Shown here: in pieces, positions 1 through 6,355 of the stretch
How the letters are laid out: each line of letters opens with the position of its first letter
How positions within the stretch are numbered: position 1 is the stretch's first letter
Assembly: GCA_900545815.1 (NCBI GenBank)
Contig: URAM01000021.1
Span: forward strand, 1-37,175
Length of the DNA: 37,175 bases
Direction of reading: 5' to 3'
Source of the DNA: an uncultured Eubacteriales bacterium
GTDB taxonomy: Bacteria > Bacillota > Clostridia > Oscillospirales > Oscillospiraceae
Translations under genes and position numbers: made by a program
The notes under the pieces: model-generated
Told to the model about the DNA's origin: nothing
The model's database searches: none
Seen by the model: only the letters and a program-made list of their open reading frames with translations

Positions 1-749
1 AGATCCAGCCCCTGGCTGTGCAGCGCCAGGCAATAGCCCAGAAAAACCCGATCCCGTTCCATCCGCTCTACGGTGACAAAGGTGCCGCCGGGTTTGACGA
101 ACTGGCACAAAAGGCTGGTGTAGCGCTGGAACACCTGGGCGCAGATGCGTCCCTGGTGGGTGAGGGGGAGGAAGCGGGCGTTCTCCAACAGGGGGTCGTA
201 GTTCTCCTGGACTGTTCGGGAGGAGAAGACCGTGTCAAATTCCATGGGCGGCAGGGTTTCCAGGTCGGAGTGGAGGAAGGTGATGTTGGTTAGCCCCAGC
301 CGCTCCGCCAGCTGCTGGGCGGCGTGGATGCCGTTGGCGCTGCGGTCGATGGAGGTGATGCGGGAGTGGGGGAAGGTCTGTGCCAAGAAGCAGGAGAGCA
401 GGCCGCAGTCACAGCCGACATCCAGGATGGTGGCGCCGAAGGCGTCCGGATGCTGGGTGACCCACTGGCAGGTCTGGCAGAGTAGATCCCAGTCGTGGGC
501 GGCAGAGAGGATGAGGCTGGCTTGGGGGTGTTGGTTCTTCCTGTCGTAAAAGGCTGCTGTCTCCTGGCGGTCTAGGCCGCTGGTGGCAGTCTCCTGTTGG
601 GTGCGGCGGGTATAGAGGGCGGACAGAGCCGCTTCCGCTTGGGCATCGCCCACGGCCTGTCGGAGCTGGGCGGCGAGGGCATCGCTGTCCTGGGCGGGGC
701 GCAGGCCGAGAGAGCGGAGATAACGATCGCCGGAATGGTTGTTGTTCAT
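1..749 (-). CDS. SAM-dependent methyltransferase (3' end outside window)
   Basis: The reading frame is open from an ATG at 749 to the window edge, giving 249 residues without a stop, so the C-terminus is missing. A class I methyltransferase fold is indicated by glycine-rich motif I (ILDVGCDCG, residues 108-116), an acidic residue at the end of strand 2 (D135 in SIDRS), a SDLETLP segment, and VKPGGTF near residue 225 typical of the strand before motif III. The first 100 residues are a helical, Ala/Gln-rich extension before the catalytic fold. The start is set by AAGGAGG seven bases upstream. The substrate cannot be read from the sequence. It is transcribed divergently from the DUF2798 gene, and the two -35 boxes are only 12 bases apart. 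Confidence 0.85.
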   Translation of the reverse strand, partial: MNNNHSGDRYLRSLGLRPAQDSDALAAQLRQAVGDAQAEAALSALYTRRTQQETATSGLDRQETAAFYDRKNQHPQASLILSAAHDWDLLCQTCQWVTQHPDAFGATILDVGCDCGLLSCFLAQTFPHSRITSIDRSANGIHAAQQLAERLGLTNITFLHSDLETLPPMEFDTVFSSRTVQENYDPLLENARFLPLTHQGRICAQVFQRYTSLLCQFVKPGGTFVTVERMERDRVFLGYCLALHSQGLD

Positions 750-787
750 AGGATTGCCTCCTTGATTGAAAGCGTTTCTTTGCTGTC

Positions 788-815
788 ATTATAGCACAGA
801 ACCGGTGGAATGCAA
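788..815 (-). promoter_or_regulatory. sigma-A promoter of the methyltransferase
   Basis: On the minus strand TTGCAT (815-810) is followed after 16 bases by TATAAT (793-788), about 40 bases upstream of the start codon. Confidence 0.7.
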
Positions 816-827
816 AAAATCTGAGCC

Positions 828-857
828 TTGACAACGGTCGCCAAGATTTGTTATACT
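828..857 (+). promoter_or_regulatory. sigma-A promoter of the DUF2798 gene
   Basis: A perfect TTGACA (828-833) is followed after 18 bases by TATACT (852-857). It faces away from the methyltransferase promoter. It implies a leader of about 135 bases before the start at 1001. Confidence 0.75.
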
Positions 858-930
858 ACGGTCAAACCAAATCCATCGCGGGGCGTTCGTTCTGTGAAAA
901 ACGGAAAGCGTGTAGTGTCATTCGGTCATT

Positions 931-968
931 CTGCCGGAGCATTACAGGCTTTTTTTGTTGCTCCGCAG
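931..968 (+). promoter_or_regulatory. hairpin in the 5' leader of the DUF2798 gene
   Basis: CTGCCGGAGCA (931-941) pairs with TGCTCCGCAG (959-968) with one bulge. The 17-base loop holds a run of seven T. The T run lies in the loop, so this is not a normal terminator. It ends 16 bases before the ribosome binding site and could affect translation or RNA stability. Confidence 0.35.
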
Positions 969-1000
969 AGGGATTCAGAATGAAAAAGGAGGCGTTTGTG

Positions 1001-1489
1001 ATGCCGCAAACCAAAGGACAGGGAGTTGTGTTCGGGATCTTGATGTCGGTCTTTATGGCCTATGGCATGGAGCTGTATAACGTGGCCGCCAAGGTGGGCG
1101 GGATGGAGAACAAGGTGTTCTGGCTGGCGCTGAAAGAGGCTGCGTTTATGTGCGTGTTCGTGTTTGTCTTTTCCACCCTTTTCGGCAACCGAGTGGGGCG
1201 CTCTCTGGCCTTCCGCCATGTGACGCCGGGGCAGGACAATCCGTTCTTCATCACCATCATGATCTCCAGCTGCACCGTCCTCATCATGTGCCCCACCATG
1301 AGCTTGGTGGCAACGGTCATCTTCACTGGGGTGGATGGACAGTTTATCGCCAACTGGTTCGACACCATCCGGCGGAACTTCCCCATGGCGCTGCTGTGGC
1401 AGTTGTTCGCCGCGGGGCCTGCTACCCGATGGTGTTTTCGGAAGATTTTTAAAAAGCAGCTGGCCGCTCAGGCCGCAGCACAGCACTGA
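1001..1489 (+). CDS. DUF2798-family membrane protein
   Basis: 162 residues with four predicted membrane segments arranged as two similar halves. Each half carries a short MS(V/L) element: GILMSVFMAY near residue 10 and CPTMSLVAT near residue 100, a pattern I associate with DUF2798 proteins. The function of that family is not established. The C-terminus is basic (FRKIFKKQ) and probably cytoplasmic. The start at 1001 is chosen because AAAGGAGG lies eight bases upstream; an upstream in-frame ATG at 980 has no such site. The gene has its own promoter and ends just before a two-way terminator shared with the convergent neighbour. Confidence 0.7.
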   Translation: MPQTKGQGVVFGILMSVFMAYGMELYNVAAKVGGMENKVFWLALKEAAFMCVFVFVFSTLFGNRVGRSLAFRHVTPGQDNPFFITIMISSCTVLIMCPTMSLVATVIFTGVDGQFIANWFDTIRRNFPMALLWQLFAAGPATRWCFRKIFKKQLAAQAAAQH

Positions 1490-1500
1490 GTGAAGTCAAA

Positions 1501-1533
1501 AAACGCCGTCAAGCGAGGAGCTTGACGGCGTTT
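1501..1533. terminator. bidirectional terminator
   Basis: A perfect 14-bp stem (1501-1514 with 1520-1533) has a five-base loop. A run of A before it becomes a T run on the minus strand, so it best ends the minus-strand gene 1544-1852. It can also stop the DUF2798 transcript. Confidence 0.8.
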
Positions 1534-1543
1534 GCTGTGTGAG

Positions 1544-1852
1544 TTATGGTTGTTCCGGTGTGTCCGTTTTATCCTTTTTGCTGTCACGGGTGGCGGAGAC
1601 GAAAAGGCCGATGGCGGCGATGTACTGGGCGAAGATAAAGAACCAAAAGACCAGGGCGCCCAAATGCCCCTGGGTACTCTCATTGGCATAGGGTGTGCCC
1701 CAGAGTGCTTCTAGAAAGGGGGTGGAGTCGGTGGGAAAGCTGGTGAGCGTGGTGGACACCGTGGCGGCGGAGATCATGAGGGCGGCCAGGATGATGGTGG
1801 CGCTGAGCCAGAAGACGGCGCCTAGGATGAATTTGAAATAGGGTCGTTTCAT
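1544..1852 (-). CDS. small two-helix membrane protein, unknown function
   Basis: 102 residues. Hydrophobic segments at about residues 8-30 and 64-86 flank an external Thr/Ser-rich loop, and the tail is charged (SKKDKTDTPEQP). The start at 1852 has AGGAGG seven bases upstream; a longer open frame reaching 1957 lacks a usable start and would cover the promoter. I recognise no family. It sits between two convergent or divergent pairs with its own promoter and terminator, so it is a single-gene unit. Confidence 0.65.
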   Translation of the reverse strand: MKRPYFKFILGAVFWLSATIILAALMISAATVSTTLTSFPTDSTPFLEALWGTPYANESTQGHLGALVFWFFIFAQYIAAIGLFVSATRDSKKDKTDTPEQP

Positions 1853-1904
1853 GGGATACCTCCTGTTCTGCGGTTGGATGGGAGTTTCTTTTTTGGATAG
1901 TTCT

Positions 1905-1933
1905 AGTATATCATGAATAGAATGGAAGGACAA
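1905..1933 (-). promoter_or_regulatory. promoter of the small membrane protein gene
   Basis: On the minus strand TTGTCC (1933-1928) is followed after 17 bases by TATACT (1910-1905). It is divergent from the MATE promoter, with only nine bases between the two -35 boxes. Confidence 0.6.
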
Positions 1934-1942
1934 CCAAAACAC

Positions 1943-1972
1943 TTGACAATGGAACAAAAAATTTGATACACT
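1943..1972 (+). promoter_or_regulatory. promoter of the MATE exporter
   Basis: TTGACA (1943-1948) is followed after 18 bases by TACACT (1967-1972). GATACA at 1965-1970 with a 16-base spacer is the alternative -10. The leader to the start at 2101 would be about 120 bases. Confidence 0.65.
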
Positions 1973-1990
1973 ACAGGTGCTGTGTAGCAG

Positions 1991-2027
1991 AAATGCGCAA
2001 ATCCAAGCGAGGATTTGCGCATTTTTT
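1991..2027 (+). terminator. terminator-like hairpin in the MATE leader (candidate attenuator)
   Basis: A perfect 14-bp stem (1991-2004 with 2011-2024), a six-base loop and six T (2022-2027) form a canonical intrinsic terminator. It lies between the promoter and the MATE gene, where it would stop most transcripts. No gene ends just upstream on this strand, so its natural role is control of the downstream gene. Confidence 0.7.
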
Positions 2028-2100
2028 GTTGTGCGGCAGACGGGTTGTGGCAGCTTTCCCGCTGAAAAGTCTCCAAAATCATCATTCTGGAGGTTTTAAT

Positions 2101-3492
2101 ATGAGAAATCCCACATCTAACCCGGACAGCGCCATCCCTATGGCGGTCACGCCTATCCCCAAGCTCCTGCGCGCTCTGGGCATCCCCCTCATTTGCTCCC
2201 TGGTCATCCAAGCCTGCTACAACATTGTGGACAGCTACTTTGTCAGTGCCATGCAGGACACGGCAGAGGTGACGGGCATGGGGGACTACGCCATGAACGC
2301 CCTGACCCTGGCCTTTCCCATCCAGATGCTCATCGTCGCCCTGGGTGTGGGCACCGGCGTGGGGGTCAACGCCCTGCTGGCTCGGAGTATGGGGCAGGGC
2401 GACCGAGAGAAGGCCGGGCAGGTGGCCGGGAACGGCCTGTTCCTGGGGGTGTGCATCTATGTGCTCTTTTTACTCTTTGGACTCTTTGGGGTGCGTCCCT
2501 ATCTGCTCACCCAGACCAGTGACCCGCTGGTGCTGGAGCTGGCAGGGAGCTATCTGACCATCTGCTGTGTCTACTCCTTTGGGCAGGTGCTCTTTACCAT
2601 CTATGAGAAGCTGCTCCAAGCCACCGGTCATGCGGTGCTGTCCACCATCGCCCAGGTATCCGGTGCGGTGACCAACATCATTTTAGACCCTATCCTCATC
2701 TTCGGTTACTTTGGTGCGCCGGAGCTGGGAGTGGCTGGTGCAGCCTATGCGATGGTCATCGGGCAGATGGTGTCCTTTGTGCTCTTTGTGGTCTTTCAGT
2801 ACACCTGCAACCGAGAGGTGCCGGCGGGGGTGCGCTATCTGATTCCGGAGGGGAAGGTCATGAAGGAGATCCTCAGCGTGGGTTTTCCGGCCATCATCAT
2901 GCAGGCGGTGGGCAGCTTTTTGACTTACGGCGTCAACGTCATCTTCGGCACCCTGTCCGCCAGTGCGGTGACGGCTTACGGGGTCTACTACAAAATCCAG
3001 CAGTTTGCCTTTTTCGCGGCCTTCGGCATGAACAACGCCATGATCCCCGTCATCGCCTTCAACTACGGCAGCGGAGACAAAGAACGGGTGCGAGCGGGCA
3101 TCCGGTGGGGAATGATTGACACCCTGGTTATCATGGGGGTGTGTCTGGTGGTGCTGGAAGTGTGCGCCAGCCAGATCGTGGGCATCTTCGCCCTGACCCA
3201 ACAGACCCTGACCCTCTGCACCCGCGCGGTGCGCACCATCGCCCTGGGCTATCTGTTCGCCGGCGCCAACATCGCCTATCAGGGGGTGTTCCAGGCGTTG
3301 GGGCGTGGGGTGCCCTCTATGGTGCTCTGCCTGGTGCGGCAGCTCCTCGCAGCGCTGCCCTTGGCATGGCTGTTCACCCTCCTGCCGAATCCGGAGGTCT
3401 GGTGCTGGGCGGCGTTCCCGGTGGCCGAGGGCATCGGACTGTTGGTGGCACTGGTGCAGCGGAAACAGATTTTGCCCGATGTACTGACCTGA
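2101..3492 (+). CDS. MATE-family multidrug/cation antiporter
   Basis: 463 residues, the normal size for the family, with about twelve membrane segments. The first half opens with the typical MATE pattern of helix 1 (IPLICSLVIQACYNIVDSYF) and helix 2, and a second pseudo-repeat begins near residue 260 (SVGFPAIIMQAVGSFLTY). The family exports drugs or metabolites in exchange for Na+ or H+ across the plasma membrane. The start at 2101 is supported by TGGAGG seven bases upstream. The frame is open back to 1963, but that region holds the -10 box and the terminator hairpin, so the extension is not coding. Expression is probably controlled by the leader hairpin. The substrate is unknown. Confidence 0.9.
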   Translation: MRNPTSNPDSAIPMAVTPIPKLLRALGIPLICSLVIQACYNIVDSYFVSAMQDTAEVTGMGDYAMNALTLAFPIQMLIVALGVGTGVGVNALLARSMGQGDREKAGQVAGNGLFLGVCIYVLFLLFGLFGVRPYLLTQTSDPLVLELAGSYLTICCVYSFGQVLFTIYEKLLQATGHAVLSTIAQVSGAVTNIILDPILIFGYFGAPELGVAGAAYAMVIGQMVSFVLFVVFQYTCNREVPAGVRYLIPEGKVMKEILSVGFPAIIMQAVGSFLTYGVNVIFGTLSASAVTAYGVYYKIQQFAFFAAFGMNNAMIPVIAFNYGSGDKERVRAGIRWGMIDTLVIMGVCLVVLEVCASQIVGIFALTQQTLTLCTRAVRTIALGYLFAGANIAYQGVFQALGRGVPSMVLCLVRQLLAALPLAWLFTLLPNPEVWCWAAFPVAEGIGLLVALVQRKQILPDVLT

Positions 3493-3859
3493 GAAAAGGG
3501 AAGGCTCCCCAGGGGAGGAAGCTGCTCCGGCCACTCGTCCAAGGAGTTGCGGAGGTATCTGGCAGAGGTGGGAGGACACCCTGAAGAATGCGAGGGAAGC
3601 GGTATGGCCTGCGGATGGACTATGGCGGCGGAGATGCAGGCGGTGTTCACAAAGGATTCACAAATCGTTTGCAATTCCTTCACCACCACAGCGTGGGGTG
3701 GGCGTATTATAATAACAGACCAAGGGAGAAACCACCCTGATGGCTCCCTCGTGTTAAACTCTCTCTCTTTTCTCTTTTTAATCAGAATCAAACAATGCAG
3801 CCGCCCATCGTCATCCTCTCGTTGGGCGGTTTTGCGTTGCAGGAAAGGAGTCCTGTCCG
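3493..3859 (+). other. 367-bp intergenic region with weak promoter and hairpin signals
   Basis: No convincing gene. It contains an isolated TATAAT (3708-3713) without a good -35. It also contains a CCGCCCA/TGGGCGG hairpin (3801-3829) followed by four T, which could be a weak leader terminator. The stretch near 3505-3530 resembles the start of the hairpin repeats near 34 kb, but too weakly to call a copy. Transcription of the three small downstream genes probably begins here. Confidence 0.4.
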
Positions 3860-4072
3860 ATGGCAAGAGCGGAAAAATTTGTTCCTCTGGAAAAACGCTC
3901 CAAAAAGGAACAGAAGGCGTACCACGCACAGCAGCGAGGCAGCTGGAACGGGGTGAATCCGGTGACGCGGGTGGTGCCCAACAAAAAGGGATATGATCGG
4001 AAGCGGGCGAAGGCCAGGAGGTATGATCCTGACGTTCGCCCGTTTTTCCATTCGTTGGAGTCAGCTGGATGA
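3860..4072 (+). CDS. small basic protein, unknown function
   Basis: 70 residues, strongly basic, rich in Lys and Arg (MARAEKFVPLEKRSKKEQKA at the start), with no membrane segment or signal peptide. A GSWNGVNPVTRVV core is followed by a second basic stretch (NKKGYDRKRAKARR). AAAGGAG lies about eleven bases upstream of the ATG. The composition suggests a nucleic-acid or ribosome-associated protein, which is only inference. It is first of three small charged proteins on the same strand (next at 4244 and 4436). Confidence 0.6.
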   Translation: MARAEKFVPLEKRSKKEQKAYHAQQRGSWNGVNPVTRVVPNKKGYDRKRAKARRYDPDVRPFFHSLESAG

Positions 4073-4243
4073 AACTGCTGCACCAGAATAAAAATTTGAA
4101 AAATTTTTTACCGTTCTTTGACTGGTATGCGGCAGTCATTTTTGCGCAACCTAGCAATGGAACAGCGAAAGAGGGCTTGAATGGACTTGTTTCGCTGAGC
4201 CAAACAGCATTGTGCCACGGCACAGGGAAAGGAGATCGGAGAC

Positions 4244-4402
4244 ATGGCTCGACAGGAAAAGACGCCTCGCCAGCGGATGGACAAGGGGAAGAAGGCACGT
4301 CCGCTGCCCCAGGAGGAAGTCTGCCGCTGCGCAGGCAAGGACGCACAGCGTGGGCACACCGAGTATATGAAAGATATGATGGAGTACCAGTACGAGGAAT
4401 GA
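4244..4402 (+). CDS. small protein with a CxC motif, unknown function
   Basis: 52 residues from ATG at 4244 to TGA at 4402. The N-terminus is basic (MARQEKTPRQRMDKGKKARP), a CRC motif lies at residues 27-29, and the tail is acidic and Met/Tyr-rich (YMKDMMEYQYEE). AAAGGAG lies nine bases upstream. Like its upstream neighbour it opens with Met-Ala-Arg and a basic stretch, so the two may share an ancestor or a role. No family is recognised. The hairpin GACTG/CAGTC with a T run (about 4120-4142) lies in the gap before it. Confidence 0.5.
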   Translation: MARQEKTPRQRMDKGKKARPLPQEEVCRCAGKDAQRGHTEYMKDMMEYQYEE

Positions 4403-4435
4403 TTCGTCAGGACAGTCAGAGGAAGGAGGCGCACC

Positions 4436-4618
4436 ATGGGAAACCAGGTCAACGGACATCCCGATCCACGGGATCATAAGATCACCCGAGACGGCATGAC
4501 TCCGATCACCCGCATTGAGGGGAGAAAAGCCAAGAAGCGCTGTGACATGATGGACGAGGAGAAGCGGAGCCATGTAGATCAGCTGCTGGAATATGAGTGG
4601 CCGGGGACGGGAAAGTGA
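4436..4618 (+). CDS. small charged protein, unknown function
   Basis: 60 residues with no hydrophobic segment. It has a His/Asp-rich N-terminal part (GHPDPRDHKITRDGMTPITR) and a Lys/Arg/Glu-rich C-terminal helix ending in an acidic and aromatic tail. GGAAGGAGG six bases upstream of the ATG is one of the best ribosome binding sites in the window, which argues that it is translated. It is last of the three-gene run, only 33 bases after the previous stop. A two-way terminator follows at 4683. Confidence 0.55.
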   Translation: MGNQVNGHPDPRDHKITRDGMTPITRIEGRKAKKRCDMMDEEKRSHVDQLLEYEWPGTGK

Positions 4619-4682
4619 TGGTTTTTTAAATCCGTATCTGGCACATGGGGGCATTTCGTCCCCGTGGCAGCAAGGCACAAAG

Positions 4683-4713
4683 AAGCGCCTTCCCCTAGGG
4701 GAAGGCGCTTTTT
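4683..4713. terminator. bidirectional terminator
   Basis: A perfect 28-base palindrome (4683-4710) is followed by a T run on the plus strand. It separates the small-protein run from the convergent antiporter gene ending at 4727. Confidence 0.85.
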
Positions 4714-4726
4714 ATCGGTGGGACGG

Positions 4727-6013
4727 TTATTTTGTCTTTTTGCTGAACAGGATATACCCCACTACGCACACGGCCATGAGCATGGGATAGAAGCAATAGG
4801 GCACGATGGCGAAGGAGGACACCTGCTCCTTGGTGGCGGCGGAGGCGTAGAGCAGCTGCGCCCCGTAGGGGAGCAGACCCTGTACCACGGAGGTACAGAT
4901 GTCCAGCAGGGAAGCGGTCTGCTTGGGGTCGATGCCGTATTCCTGGCTGATGTCTCGCGCCAATTCGCCGGTCATAACGATGGAGATGGTGTTGTTGGCG
5001 GTGGCCACGTCCACACCGGCGCACAGGACGCCAATGCCCAGCATGGCGCCGCGGCGGCTCTTGACCCGACGGCGGATGAGATCCAGAATGGCCTGAATGC
5101 CGCCGCCGGCCTTCATCAGAGCGCTGATGGCGCAGACCACGATGGAGATAACGGTGATGTCATACATATTCGTGACGCCGGAACCCATGCTGGTGAAGAT
5201 CTCGTTGACTGGAATGGTGCCAGTATACAACCCCACTGCAATGGACAGGATGGTGCCCACGCCCAAGACGGCGAAGACGTTGAAGCCGATGAGGGCGCCG
5301 ATGAGGACGACAAGGTAGGGAACCACCTGGAGGAAGTTGTAGCTCAGGTCACCGCTGACGGCGTAGTTGGCGTTCATGGTGATGACCAGGAGGATGACGA
5401 TGTTGATAATGGCTGCGGGGAGGACGATGAGGAAATTGGTGCGGAACTTGTCCTTCATTTCACAACCCTGGGTCTTGGTGGCGGCGATGGTGGTGTCAGA
5501 GATCATGGACAGGTTGTCGCCGAACATGGCGCCGGAGACCACGGCACCCAGGCAGAGAGCCATGGCAAAGCCGGTCTTTTCACTGATGCCCACGGCGATG
5601 GGAGCCAAGGCGGAGATGGTGCCTACGCTGGTGCCCATGGAGGTGGAGATAAAACAGCCGATGACGAACAGACCCACCACGGCCAGACCGCCAGGCAGGA
5701 GGGTCAGCCCCAGGTTGACGGTGGAATCCACGCCGCCGGCGGCGGTGGCGGCACCCGTGAAGGCACCGGCCAGGAGGAAGATGAGGCACATGGTGATGAT
5801 ATTGTCATCGGAAAGCTCCTCGGCGATCAGGTGCATCTTCTCATTGAACTTGAGGCCGCGATTCTGGAGGAAGGCCACGGCCAGAGCGATCAAAAAGACC
5901 ACAATGGCGGGCATGGCGTAAAAATCCTGGAACAGGATCCCGCCGCCGATGTAGATCACCAGGAAGATGGCGATGGGCAGCAGAGCTGCAAAGCTGCTCT
6001 TTTTCTCTTGCAT
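4727..6013 (-). CDS. NhaC-family Na+/H+ (or organic acid/H+) antiporter
   Basis: 428 residues with about eleven membrane segments. The region FISTSMGTSVGTISALAPIA near residues 126-145 and GAMFGDNLSMISDTTIAATK near 162-181 are hallmark NhaC-superfamily segments, and AGVDVATANNTISIVMTGE lies in the second half. The family exchanges Na+ (or malate/lactate in MleN-type members) for protons. NhaC-type proteins vary in substrate, so Na+ is the default guess only. The start at 6013 has AAGGAG about ten bases upstream. A TATACT (6069-6064) upstream on the minus strand lacks a strong -35. The gene is a single unit. Confidence 0.88.
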   Translation of the reverse strand: MQEKKSSFAALLPIAIFLVIYIGGGILFQDFYAMPAIVVFLIALAVAFLQNRGLKFNEKMHLIAEELSDDNIITMCLIFLLAGAFTGAATAAGGVDSTVNLGLTLLPGGLAVVGLFVIGCFISTSMGTSVGTISALAPIAVGISEKTGFAMALCLGAVVSGAMFGDNLSMISDTTIAATKTQGCEMKDKFRTNFLIVLPAAIINIVILLVITMNANYAVSGDLSYNFLQVVPYLVVLIGALIGFNVFAVLGVGTILSIAVGLYTGTIPVNEIFTSMGSGVTNMYDITVISIVVCAISALMKAGGGIQAILDLIRRRVKSRRGAMLGIGVLCAGVDVATANNTISIVMTGELARDISQEYGIDPKQTASLLDICTSVVQGLLPYGAQLLYASAATKEQVSSFAIVPYCFYPMLMAVCVVGYILFSKKTK

Positions 6014-6275
6014 GATATAAAAACTCCTTTTTTCTTATCCCTCTCTCAGGACATGATATGGTCAGTATAACAAAAAAGAATGCGAAAGAAAAGGGAACAA
6101 GTAGGCAAAAGTACCAATAGATTGTGGAAAAAAGAATGGAAACAGAAACAATTTGCAAGGGAAAACGCAGGAAAACCTGCAAAAAGGTCGGGAATGGGGA
6201 GAAAAAAGACAAGGAAAATTTTCATCTGTTTTTTGTGCGTCCAAAACCCCGAAAGGGAATTTCCTCTGGGGATGG

Positions 6276-6304
6276 TTTTCAACCTGCTCCGGCTGTGGTA
6301 CAAT
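6276..6304 (+). promoter_or_regulatory. promoter of the LRR-peptidase T gene
   Basis: TTTTCA (6276-6281), a 17-base spacer and TACAAT (6299-6304) with an upstream TG (extended -10). The rest of the 342-bp gap 6014-6355 is A-rich; apart from the TATACT at 6064-6069 it shows only a short GCAGG/CCTGC hairpin. Confidence 0.55.
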
Positions 6305-6355
6305 AAACCCATTGGAAATCATCCGGCGCAAGCCGACGAAACGGGAGGAATCCAC

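Noticed and set aside
1963..2100. N-terminal extension of the MATE protein
   Set aside because: The frame is open, but this stretch holds the -10 box and a terminator hairpin. The ATG at 2101 has a proper ribosome binding site.
4069..4479. 136-codon plus-strand frame overlapping the small proteins
   Set aside because: It overlaps two better frames that have strong ribosome binding sites, and its own start overlaps the previous stop without one.
4664..6070. Long plus-strand open frame rich in Gly, His and Asp
   Set aside because: It is antisense to the NhaC-type gene. The composition is a shadow of GC-rich codons, and it has no ribosome binding site or family resemblance.
6124..6306. Lys-rich 60-codon frame in the gap before the LRR-peptidase T gene
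   Set aside because: It has no ribosome binding site. The Lys-rich sequence reflects the A-rich leader DNA, and it overlaps the promoter.
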